64,000 bases of DNA, taken from the NCBI GenBank assembly GCA_036343175.1, contig JAZASR010000004.1:53753-117752 (forward strand). The letters run 5' to 3'. The notes below the pieces were generated by a model, which made no database searches, was not told the origin of the DNA, and saw only the letters and a program-made list of their open reading frames with translations. Shown here in pieces: positions 7,786 through 15,575 of the stretch. This DNA comes from JAEEJA01 sp036343175. Its GTDB lineage: Bacteria > Bacillota > Clostridia > Lachnospirales > Lachnospiraceae. How positions within the stretch are numbered: position 1 is the first letter of the stretch; each line of letters starts with the position of its first letter. The translations under genes were made by a program, and so were the position numbers.

Positions 7786-8977
7786 CACTGTTCAGGAGAC
7801 CGGCGATGCTTTCAAGGATATCCACAGCAGCCTGGTCCTTCGACTCAAGAGGCAGCTCTTTAATATTCTCTTTTGTGATCAGTGTAATGACGTTTGTGTC
7901 AGTACCGAATCCGGCACCCGCTGTACGCAGGCTGTTAGCGGCGATCATATCGAGATGCTTTGATAAAAGCTTTTTTGTGGAATTTTCAATAAGATCTTCT
8001 GTCTCCATTGAAAATCCGCAAAGGAACTGACCATTTTTCCTCTCGCCAAGAGTCTTTAATATATCTTTAGTGCGTTTCATGGAAAGCGACAGGCCGCCAT
8101 CATTCTTCTTGATCTTATGATCTGCCTTCTCCGCAGGTGTATAATCAGCCACAGCAGCTGACATGATGACTATGTCAGTGCTCTCAAAATTATCTGTAAC
8201 AGCTTTGTACATATCCTCAGCACTTATTACATTAATCGTCTTAACATAATCGGGCTCAGACAGGTTCACAGGTCCGCTTACCAATGTGACATCCGCCCCC
8301 ATCCCGGCTGCTGCTTTAGCAATGGCATATCCCATCTTTCCTGTAGAGTGGTTGCTGATAAAGCGCACCGGATCGATATCTTCACGGGTAGGACCGGCGC
8401 TTATGAGTACATTTTTACCTGCCAGGCATTTTTTAAATCCCACTTTATGGTCAAGGGCCGCAAATAAAGTCTCAGGCTCAGGCATTTTCCCTTTTCCCGT
8501 ATCTCCGCAGGCAAGATGTCCTTCAGCCGGCTGAAGTATCTCATAGCCATATCCTTCAAGCCTATGGAGATTCTCCTGAACTATGGGATTCTCATACATA
8601 TTGGTATTCATGGCAGGGCTTATTATGACAGGGCACTTCATGGCCATGACCGTTGTGGACAGCATGTCATCTGCGATACCATTTGCGATCTTTCCTATGA
8701 TATCCGCGCTCGCGGGAGCTATTAAGCAAACATCAGCTTTCTTTGCCAATGAGATATGCTTCACATCGAACTCAAAATCGCGGTCGAATGTATCTACGAT
8801 ACATTTGTGCTTTGTAAGAGTCTCGAATGTCATGGGGGTTATGAATCTTGCGGCATTTTCCGTCTCTATAACATCTACCTCAGCGCCTGCTTTGACCAGC
8901 ATGCTGGCGAGATCTGCGATCTTATAGGCTGCTATGCTGCCGGTGACTCCGAGTACTACATTCTTTCCTTTAAGCAT
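7769..8977 (-). CDS. coaBC: bifunctional phosphopantothenoylcysteine synthetase/decarboxylase
   Basis: 402 residues carrying out two steps of CoA synthesis: joining 4'-phosphopantothenate to cysteine (CoaB) and decarboxylating the product (CoaC, FMN). The N-terminal CoaC domain (to about 180) has GVTGSIAAYK, the PAMN motif in SPAMNTNMYENP and the catalytic Cys in HLACGDTGKGKM. The CoaB domain follows from about 188 (NVLISAGPTREDIDPVRFI, then STGKMGYAIA) and includes KIKKNDGG. It is the last gene of panG-panB-panC-panD-coaBC, 33 bp after panD. Confidence 0.96.
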   Translation of the reverse strand: MLKGKNVVLGVTGSIAAYKIADLASMLVKAGAEVDVIETENAARFITPMTFETLTKHKCIVDTFDRDFEFDVKHISLAKKADVCLIAPASADIIGKIANGIADDMLSTTVMAMKCPVIISPAMNTNMYENPIVQENLHRLEGYGYEILQPAEGHLACGDTGKGKMPEPETLFAALDHKVGFKKCLAGKNVLISAGPTREDIDPVRFISNHSTGKMGYAIAKAAAGMGADVTLVSGPVNLSEPDYVKTINVISAEDMYKAVTDNFESTDIVIMSAAVADYTPAEKADHKIKKNDGGLSLSMKRTKDILKTLGERKNGQFLCGFSMETEDLIENSTKKLLSKHLDMIAANSLRTAGAGFGTDTNVITLITKENIKELPLESKDQAAVDILESIAGLLNSDMNMK

Positions 8978-9010
8978 GGATAAGCTCCTTATACTGTGAT
9001 CCTTTTGTTT

Positions 9011-9400
9011 TCACTGGTCTTCAAGTCTTCCGTACTTCTCGTATCTTGAAAGGCGGACCGGCTTATTCTTATCATCGACAAATACAACTGTCGGCCTGTG
9101 ATCAGATGCTTCTTCTGCATCGAGCTCACAGTAGCACATGATGATAATATGGTCGCCTACCTGTGCACAGCGGGCCGCAGCGCCATTAAGGCATATCATG
9201 CCGCTTCCTGCCTCTCCTGCGATAGTATAGGTCTCAAATCTCTGACCATTTTCAACGTCAACTATCTGGACTTTTTCATATTCGAGAATCCCGGCCTTCT
9301 CCATAAGCTCTGAATCTATGGTGATGCTTCCTACATAGTCCAGAGCTGCCTCTGTGACGACTGCGCGGTGGATCTTTCCCTTAAGCATTGTAAGCTGCAT
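9011..9400 (-). CDS. panD: aspartate 1-decarboxylase
   Basis: Makes beta-alanine from L-aspartate for pantothenate. 129 residues, normal length. The self-cleavage site is intact as YVGSITID with Gly24-Ser25, at the same positions as in E. coli; Ser25 becomes the pyruvoyl cofactor. Lys9 and the MICLNGAAAR segment with the conserved Asn are present. It lies between panC and coaBC on one strand, so the operon supplies both halves of pantothenate. Confidence 0.97.
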   Translation of the reverse strand: MQLTMLKGKIHRAVVTEAALDYVGSITIDSELMEKAGILEYEKVQIVDVENGQRFETYTIAGEAGSGMICLNGAAARCAQVGDHIIIMCYCELDAEEASDHRPTVVFVDDKNKPVRLSRYEKYGRLEDQ

Positions 9401-9437
9401 GATCTGCTCCTTCCCTGCTTAAACTTAATACACTTCG

Positions 9438-9455
9438 CAGGACATATATGTCCTG
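9438..9455. promoter_or_regulatory. 18-bp perfect palindrome between panC and panD
   Basis: CAGGACATATATGTCCTG is fully self-complementary. It sits in the 106-bp panC-panD gap, the longest gap inside the operon. It could be a protein binding site or an RNA processing hairpin; nothing decides between these. Confidence 0.5.
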
Positions 9456-9506
9456 TGAGGTAATTTTGCATTTTTCTTTCTTCAAATGATCATATCATTT
9501 ACAGGA

Positions 9507-10364
9507 TCAGTTAAGTCCGCCTGTGATAAAGTTATCGATAAGTCTGGTCTTTCCGATATATACGGCGATGGCGCAAAGTACGTCTCCGTCGAAGTTTTCT
9601 ACCGGCATAAGCATTGGCCAGCTTACTGTCTCTACGTAGTCTATCTTTGCCATCGGCTCCTTGCCGAGCTCATCTGTAATGATCTTCTTAATGACCGCTG
9701 CTTTACGCTCTCCTGCGTCATATGCCGCCCTTCCTGCCTTAAGTGAACGCGAAAGTACAAGGGCTGCCTTTCTCTCCTCCGGTGAAAGATATGTATTTCT
9801 TGAGCTCTTTGCCAGGCCATCCTCCTCACGAATGATAGGGCAGCCTACTATCCTGATATTGAAATTAAGGTCCTCTGTGAAGTGACGGACCACTGCAAGC
9901 TGCTGTGCATCCTTCTGACCGAAATAAGCCCTGTCAGGATCAACGATATTGAAGAGCTTTGTAAGTACTGTACATACGCCGCGGAAGTGGACAGGCCTTG
10001 TCTTTCCGCAAAGACCCTTTGTGAGAGTATTCATATCCACAAATGATGAAAATGTATCCGTATACATCTCTGATGGTTCCGGGTGGAATATAAGATCTGC
10101 GCCTGCGCTCTCAACTAATGCGGTGTCACGCTCCATGTCTCTTGGATATGTCGCAAGATCTTCCTTTGGACCGAACTGCATAGGGTTTACGAAATCGCTT
10201 ACAACTACCCTGTCATTCTCCTTAACTGCACGGACTATAAGGCTCTTGTGGCCCTCATGAAGGAATCCCATGGTCGGCACGAGACCCACTGTAAGTCCTG
10301 CCTTCTTCCACTCCTTAACCTGTGCTCTTACTTCATCGATCTTACCTGTAACTGAAATACTCAT
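9507..10364 (-). CDS. panC: pantothenate synthetase
   Basis: Ligates D-pantoate and beta-alanine with ATP. 285 residues, normal length. Nucleotide-binding motifs are PTMGFLHEGHKSL (HIGH-like) and KSSRNTYLSPEER (KMSKS-like region), with FGQKDAQQLAVVRHF between them. The start has a GGAAAAG-type site upstream. It follows panB by 42 bp. Confidence 0.97.
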   Translation of the reverse strand: MSISVTGKIDEVRAQVKEWKKAGLTVGLVPTMGFLHEGHKSLIVRAVKENDRVVVSDFVNPMQFGPKEDLATYPRDMERDTALVESAGADLIFHPEPSEMYTDTFSSFVDMNTLTKGLCGKTRPVHFRGVCTVLTKLFNIVDPDRAYFGQKDAQQLAVVRHFTEDLNFNIRIVGCPIIREEDGLAKSSRNTYLSPEERKAALVLSRSLKAGRAAYDAGERKAAVIKKIITDELGKEPMAKIDYVETVSWPMLMPVENFDGDVLCAIAVYIGKTRLIDNFITGGLN

Positions 10365-10406
10365 TTTCTTTTCCTCTCTCTTAAATAATACTTATTACCA
10401 CTGCTC

Positions 10407-11246
10407 TTACATATCCTTAACAGCCTCAATGATCTCCGGATCTATCTTATATGTGTGTTCCGGTGCCGGATAAGAAGCGCTCTTTACTTCATCGATGTAG
10501 CCTCTGAAGCCTTTACGCATCTCTTCACCTACATTTGCAAAATGCTTGACAAACTTCGGCTTATAGTCTGAGAACATATTGAGCATATCCGCATATACAA
10601 GGACCTGTCCGTCGGTTCCATTCCCTGCTCCGATACCGATAGTTACGGTCTCTTTAAGCTTCTTAGTGATAAGCGTCGCAAGGTCTGCAGGTACGCATTC
10701 AAGAACAAGCGCGAATGCGCCGGCCTCCTGTACTGCGTATGAATCCTCGATAAGACGCTTTGCTGTATCAAGTGTCTTACCCTGTGAATGATATCCGCCG
10801 AATGCATTTATAGACTGAGGTGTGAGCCCTAAGTGAGCGCATACAGGGATGCCGGACTCGACCATAGCTTTGATGGCCGGACATACTGATTTCCCGCCCT
10901 CAAGCTTTACCGCATTTGCACGACCTTCCTTCATGAGGCGGCCGGCGTTTACTACAGCATCATAAACAGATGTCTGGTATGACATGAATGGCATATCGCA
11001 GATCACAAGGGTATTGGGAGCACCTGCTGCAACTGCGTGGCTGTGATGGATCATGTCTTCCATCGTTACTGATACTGTGTCCGGATAGCCAAGTACTACG
11101 TTTCCAAGTGAATCACCGACCAGGATGCTGTCGATGCCGGCCTCCTCCTCGAGTTTTGCCGTCGAGTAATCATAGGCTGTGATCATAGTGACTTTTTCGC
11201 CGTTCTTCTTAGCTTCTCTGTAAGTATTGACTGTTTTCTTTGCCAT
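10407..11246 (-). CDS. panB: 3-methyl-2-oxobutanoate hydroxymethyltransferase
   Basis: Makes ketopantoate from 2-oxoisovalerate and methylene-tetrahydrofolate. Start chosen at ATG 11246 because AGGAGG lies 9 nt upstream; a 16-residue longer frame would swallow that site. 279 residues. Conserved segments: MITAYDYSTAK, ILVGDSLGNVVLGY (metal-binding Asp), VKLEGG, PVCAHLGLTPQS and LECVPA (catalytic Glu region). Second gene of the pantothenate operon. Confidence 0.97.
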   Translation of the reverse strand: MAKKTVNTYREAKKNGEKVTMITAYDYSTAKLEEEAGIDSILVGDSLGNVVLGYPDTVSVTMEDMIHHSHAVAAGAPNTLVICDMPFMSYQTSVYDAVVNAGRLMKEGRANAVKLEGGKSVCPAIKAMVESGIPVCAHLGLTPQSINAFGGYHSQGKTLDTAKRLIEDSYAVQEAGAFALVLECVPADLATLITKKLKETVTIGIGAGNGTDGQVLVYADMLNMFSDYKPKFVKHFANVGEEMRKGFRGYIDEVKSASYPAPEHTYKIDPEIIEAVKDM

Positions 11247-11313
11247 TTTGTATATTCCTCCTGATGTCTTAGTTTTTATTATTGCTTTATTCAATTCTTA
11301 TGGATCAAAAATA

Positions 11314-12213
11314 TTATTGATCATCCCGAAGCGCCTTATAGACCAGCGAATAATCCCTGTCCGGGTTCTTTTCTTCTGCTATCTTAAGGACCTTCCCTGA
11401 AAGGTCTTTATAAATAGCCGTAAATTGAGGATCCAGATCTTTGACCGAATCCAGGTGCTTCTTAACCGTCCCTGCATCTCCACGTTCTATAGGGCCTGTC
11501 AAGGCATTAGCCGGGCCATTCTTAAAGAAGGACTCGAGATTTACTTCTGCAAGCGGCTTTAAGATCTTAAATGCCTCATTCCTGGAAAACCCGCTTGTCT
11601 CAAGGCACTCGACTGCCGTCTCCATAAGTCCGATCATAAGATTGCTTGCAAAGACCGATGCCATGTGGTAACGAGACTTAACAGCCCTTACATCGCCCGA
11701 CTGCATGGCCTCAGGAATAAGGATATTAACATCCGTATGTGAAAATACACCCTTGAGCCTCTCTACTGCCGCAGGATCTCCCTCGCCGACCACAAAGACA
11801 TTATGAAATTGTTGATATGAATGAAATTTATCCGAAAAAGCAAAAACCGGATGGAACGACGCCCTGTAAGCACCGAATCTATCCGCATTCTCAAATACAT
11901 CAGATGAAAGTGATCCGCTGAAATGACAAATTACTTTATCCATTAAAGATATAACATTAACACTCTGCTGCAATAGTCCCGTGATCTCTTCCCATACCTG
12001 TCTGATCATACTGTCAGGGACGGTTATGAAGAGCATATCACTTGCGTTGATAAGTTCATGCAGGCTCCTGTACGCCTTACTCTGCGTAAATGCAGCTGAC
12101 TCTGCCGCATGTTCGTAAGTCCTGCTGAAATATCCGGAAATACCAATGCCCGCGTCCGAGAATATCTTTCCCAGCGTGGTGCCGACCTTTCCGGCTCCTA
12201 CAATACCTATTTG
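11314..12213 (-). CDS. panG: Rossmann/DUF2520 protein, probable ketopantoate reductase (PanG type)
   Basis: NAD(P)-binding protein with GIVGAGKVGTTLGKIF at its N-terminus and a C-terminal helical DUF2520 domain. AGGAGG 9 nt upstream of a TTG at 12213 marks that codon as the start (299 residues); the longer frame to 12273 would read through this site. PanG from Francisella and some Firmicutes is described as a ketopantoate reductase unrelated to PanE, and this gene sits first in an operon with panB, panC and panD that lacks panE. The assignment therefore rests on family plus context. A general DUF2520 oxidoreductase is the alternative. Confidence 0.7.
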   Translation of the reverse strand, partial: QIGIVGAGKVGTTLGKIFSDAGIGISGYFSRTYEHAAESAAFTQSKAYRSLHELINASDMLFITVPDSMIRQVWEEITGLLQQSVNVISLMDKVICHFSGSLSSDVFENADRFGAYRASFHPVFAFSDKFHSYQQFHNVFVVGEGDPAAVERLKGVFSHTDVNILIPEAMQSGDVRAVKSRYHMASVFASNLMIGLMETAVECLETSGFSRNEAFKILKPLAEVNLESFFKNGPANALTGPIERGDAGTVKKHLDSVKDLDPQFTAIYKDLSGKVLKIAEEKNPDRDYSLVYKALRDDQ

Positions 12214-12387
12214 CAAACAAATGCGCCTCCTTTCTATTAAATCAGCCCGATCGATGCGCTCAAAAGGCCGCACATTGTGTGAGTATCATTTAAATAAAAC
12301 TTAAATAATTCTCTGATATTTAATAAAAAGGATCGTTTTCTTCTGATGCAGTTTCGATGCGTTTATCGAATACCACTCATATTTGAT

Positions 12388-12410
12388 CCATATATGAAAA
12401 GAATATATGG
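12388..12410. promoter_or_regulatory. inverted repeat in the pantothenate operon leader
   Basis: CCATATAT (12388-12395) and ATATATGG (12403-12410) form 8-bp arms around a 7-bp spacer, in the gap between the small regulator gene and panG. It is a candidate operator. No convincing -35/-10 pair could be fixed nearby. Confidence 0.45.
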
Positions 12411-12465
12411 AATTATTTGAACTGCCCATAGTCTAAAGGGAGTGTGATTAAAGGCAGCCTTATTT

Positions 12466-12849
12466 TCAAAAATCCTTAAGCAGCTTATCGCCATCATAAA
12501 TGCTGGCAAAACTCTTAAGTTTCTCTATGATCTCCTTTGAACGGTCCTCAGATACAGCGTCTGATTCAAGGACAGCATTTATTATGAGACTGAGCTCCTC
12601 ATTGGAGAAAAGCCTGTTCTCAATATGATAATAATATGTCCTGTTCTTCTGCTGTCCGATGATCTCGATCCCGTACTTATGGAGCTCGCTGATATCGCTG
12701 TAAATGCTCTTCCTTTCAGCCTTAATGCCGCACTCAGCAAGTTTCTCAATGATCTCCTGCATGGTAAGGCTGTGCTCACCGTCAGTATAATCGCTGAAAA
12801 TGTTTACAAGGTAAAAAAGCTTAAGTTTCTGATCTCCACTCTTTGCCAT
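12466..12849 (-). CDS. truncated WYL-type HTH regulator
   Basis: 127 residues. The N-terminal half is a winged helix (KLKLFYLVNIFSD, then TMQEIIEKLAECGI and the recognition helix AERKSIYSDISELHKYGIEI) as found in WYL transcription factors. The next segment (EELSLIINAVLESDAVSE, then KEIIEKLKSFAS) is the linker that normally leads into the WYL ligand domain. Here the frame stops, and no WYL domain remains in any frame before panG. It may be a shortened DNA-binding protein or a remnant. It lies directly upstream of the pantothenate operon on the same strand, 252 bp from panG. Confidence 0.75.
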   Translation of the reverse strand: MAKSGDQKLKLFYLVNIFSDYTDGEHSLTMQEIIEKLAECGIKAERKSIYSDISELHKYGIEIIGQQKNRTYYYHIENRLFSNEELSLIINAVLESDAVSEDRSKEIIEKLKSFASIYDGDKLLKDF

Positions 12850-12981
12850 AATTAACCCCTCTTATAAGTCATTATGTATTTGGTGCCTGTCATTGCTGAT
12901 AGTGTACGCTTAAGGCATCACGAAAAGCAATGCAAATTATATCACAGTTATTTTTCTTTTGCAATCCGCATATAAATTATA

Positions 12982-13028
12982 ATAATGCAGATCGCAATAC
13001 AGATCATAATGCAGTCACAATACGGATC
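12982..13028 (-). repeat. tandem duplication after the gene at 13063
   Basis: Two copies of 24 and 23 bp (12982-13005, 13006-13028), beginning 34 nt after the stop codon. Both contain ATAATGCAG and a CAATAC core. Confidence 0.75.
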
Positions 13029-13062
13029 TCAATTAAACTGCGCCTTTAAATTCGCCGGTCTA

Positions 13063-13422
13063 TCATTTATCCTTCTGCTTATCAGCTCTGATATGTGCAA
13101 GTATCCTGTCATACTGGATGTACATTTTCTGGGTCGTGTTCTCAAGCAGGTAATAGTGTCCTATATATGGGATAAGCAGTATAAAGAGCGGCACGCAGAG
13201 AATTCCGAATGCCAGCTGCTGCAGGGCTGCAAATGCAATAAGCGACATAAAGGTCAATATGGCAAACAGCACAGTTACAAGGAGATGCACGAATCTCTCA
13301 TGCTGAAAAAAAGCGATCTGGGTCTTGTGTTCAGCGAGCAGGTCTTCCCAGTCAGTGTCGGGACTGTCTTTATCAAGCAGCTTCTCGATACGGTCGTAAT
13401 AATTTAATATGCGGTTTTTCAT
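13063..13422 (-). CDS. hypothetical two-helix membrane protein
   Basis: 119 residues, not recognised. A charged N-terminal third (Asp/Glu-rich, to about 40) is followed by two close membrane helices (about 46-68 and 70-90) and a basic tail ending in Lys residues. It lies downstream of the ABC exporter genes on the same strand, about 120 bp after the second subunit, with AGGAGGT upstream of its start. It could be an accessory protein of the exporter, but nothing in the sequence proves it. Confidence 0.7.
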   Translation of the reverse strand: MKNRILNYYDRIEKLLDKDSPDTDWEDLLAEHKTQIAFFQHERFVHLLVTVLFAILTFMSLIAFAALQQLAFGILCVPLFILLIPYIGHYYLLENTTQKMYIQYDRILAHIRADKQKDK

Positions 13423-13543
13423 ATAATATTACCTCCTTATCAGTTATTAGTTTACCTGATATCAACCAGGCAGGTCTGTCTGGCTGATTATGTGTCTATA
13501 ATGATCCATTATTAACGAAATGAATGCTTTATTTCGTTATTCA

Positions 13544-15448
13544 TTATGCTGTCTTTCCGGTATAAAGCCTGTAATAATAACCCTTCTCTTTTATCAGGTC
13601 ATCGTGGGTACCGCGCTCTACTATATGGCCCTGGTCCATGACCATGATGCAGTCTGAATTTCTTACAGTTGAGAGTCTGTGAGCTATTACAAATGTTGTC
13701 CTGCCATGCATAAGCCTGTCCATGCCGTTCTGGACCAGCTTCTCCGTACGGGTATCTATGGAGCTTGTGGCTTCGTCAAGTATCAGGACCGGCGGGTCCA
13801 ATATTGCTGCCCTTGCTATGGCGATCAGCTGCCTCTGGCCCTGACTTAAATTTCCGCCATCCCCCTTAATAACAGTGTCATACCCCTCAGGCAGGTGCCT
13901 TATAAAGGCATCTGCGTTAGCGAGCTTCGCAGCATCTATGATCTCTTCTTCTGTAGCATCAAGCTTTCCATAGCGGATATTATCGCGCACTGTGCCATTG
14001 AAGAGATGGGTATCCTGAAGCACCATACCGAGGGATCTTCTAAGATCCGCCTTCCTGATCTTATTGATATTGATCCCGTCATAGCGGATCTTGCCGTCCT
14101 GTATATCATAGAAGCGGTTGATTAGATTGGTGATCGTGGTCTTTCCTGCACCGGTAGCGCCTACAAAAGCGATCTTCTGACCAGGATGGGCGAAAAGCCT
14201 TATATTATAGAGAACCTGTTTATCAGGATCATAGCCGAAATCAACGTCATCAAGAACGATCTCACCCTCAAGGCTCTTATATTCGGTAGTTCCCTGCTCT
14301 CTGTGGAAGTGCTTCCATGCCCACATACCGGTCTTTTCTTCAGTCTCTGTCAGCTCTCCATTATCAGCTTTCTTTGCATTTACCAGCTCCACATATCCGT
14401 CATCTTCTTCAGGTGTTTCATCCAGCAGCTTAAAGATCCTGTCAGCGCCGGCCAATGCCATCATAATGGCGTTGGCCTGCATGGAGAGCTGATTAATAGG
14501 ACCTGTAAATGATTTGTTGAATGTAAGGAAGCTTACAAGCTTTCCAATGGTAAGACCTGTGGCGCCGTATATCGCGAGAAGAGCCCCTGCAACCGCGCAA
14601 AGAACGTAGCTTAAGTTACCGATCTGTGCATTGACAGGCATCATGATGTTAGCGAATTTATTTGCGGAAAATGCGCTTTCATAAAGTCTGTCATTGAGCT
14701 TATTGAATCTGTCGATATTGATCTCCTCGTGGTTGAAGATCTTAACGACCTTCTGGCCATTCATCATTTCTTCGATCTCGCCGTTGACCTTTCCAAGGTC
14801 ATTCTGCTGAGCTACAAAGTATGAACCTGAAAGTCCTGCAAGCTTTTTTGATACCATGACTGTGACGAAAACCATAAAAAGTGAAAGCACAGTAAGAGGT
14901 ATACTTAAAGTGATCATGGATATAAACACGCTTACAATAGTGATCAGAGAATTGAATATAGTAGGCAGACCCTGGCTTATCATCTGACGAAGCGTATCTA
15001 CATCATTTGTATACATACTCATGATATCACCATGCGGATGGGTATCGAAGTACTTTACAGGCAGGGACTCCATGTGATTGAACATGTCCTCTCTCATATT
15101 AAGCAATGTACCCTGATTCACATATATCATGATAAGGTTATAAAAATATGTCGAAAGGACGCCTATTCCATAGTATACAGCAACTCTGCCGATGGCTCCT
15201 GCAAGCGGTCCGAAATCGGGATCGGGCGTCTTTGTAAGCGGGATAATGTAAACGTCGATCAGCTTCTGCGTAAATAATGTTCCCTGAACATTGGCAAGTA
15301 CGCTTATGACTATCAGCACCGCTGCTATGATGAGAGCACCCCAGTATTTCTTCCCTATATATCCCATGACACGCTTGAAAAGCTTGCCGGGGTTCTTTAT
15401 CTTAGGTGCAGGCACGCCTCTGCGCCGTCTCATTTCTTTTTGAGCCAT
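13544..15448 (-). CDS. ABC exporter subunit with consensus Walker B and degenerate signature
   Basis: Half-transporter of 634 residues from ATG 15448 (GAAGGAA upstream; a 13-residue longer frame lacks a site). An N-terminal type IV membrane domain (about 30-335) is followed by an insertion of about 40 polar residues and the nucleotide-binding domain. Walker A is GATGAGKTT, Walker B LILDEATS with catalytic Glu, and H-loop IAHRLST. The signature is NLSQGQ, where Gln replaces the second residue pair of LSGGQ. Together with the degenerate partner upstream this gives one active and one inactive ATP site, as in LmrCD and BmrCD type drug or peptide exporters. Confidence 0.92.
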   Translation of the reverse strand: MAQKEMRRRRGVPAPKIKNPGKLFKRVMGYIGKKYWGALIIAAVLIVISVLANVQGTLFTQKLIDVYIIPLTKTPDPDFGPLAGAIGRVAVYYGIGVLSTYFYNLIMIYVNQGTLLNMREDMFNHMESLPVKYFDTHPHGDIMSMYTNDVDTLRQMISQGLPTIFNSLITIVSVFISMITLSIPLTVLSLFMVFVTVMVSKKLAGLSGSYFVAQQNDLGKVNGEIEEMMNGQKVVKIFNHEEINIDRFNKLNDRLYESAFSANKFANIMMPVNAQIGNLSYVLCAVAGALLAIYGATGLTIGKLVSFLTFNKSFTGPINQLSMQANAIMMALAGADRIFKLLDETPEEDDGYVELVNAKKADNGELTETEEKTGMWAWKHFHREQGTTEYKSLEGEIVLDDVDFGYDPDKQVLYNIRLFAHPGQKIAFVGATGAGKTTITNLINRFYDIQDGKIRYDGININKIRKADLRRSLGMVLQDTHLFNGTVRDNIRYGKLDATEEEIIDAAKLANADAFIRHLPEGYDTVIKGDGGNLSQGQRQLIAIARAAILDPPVLILDEATSSIDTRTEKLVQNGMDRLMHGRTTFVIAHRLSTVRNSDCIMVMDQGHIVERGTHDDLIKEKGYYYRLYTGKTA

Positions 15449-15575
15449 ATTTTCCTTCTTTCTGATTATGAAAAATAATATCTGCAATAGTTCCTGATAT
15501 CGCTGCGATCCCGCAAGGACTCATACTCCGTGCTCTCTGCACTGCATATTCCTGTTTGATATCACAGCACCCGGG

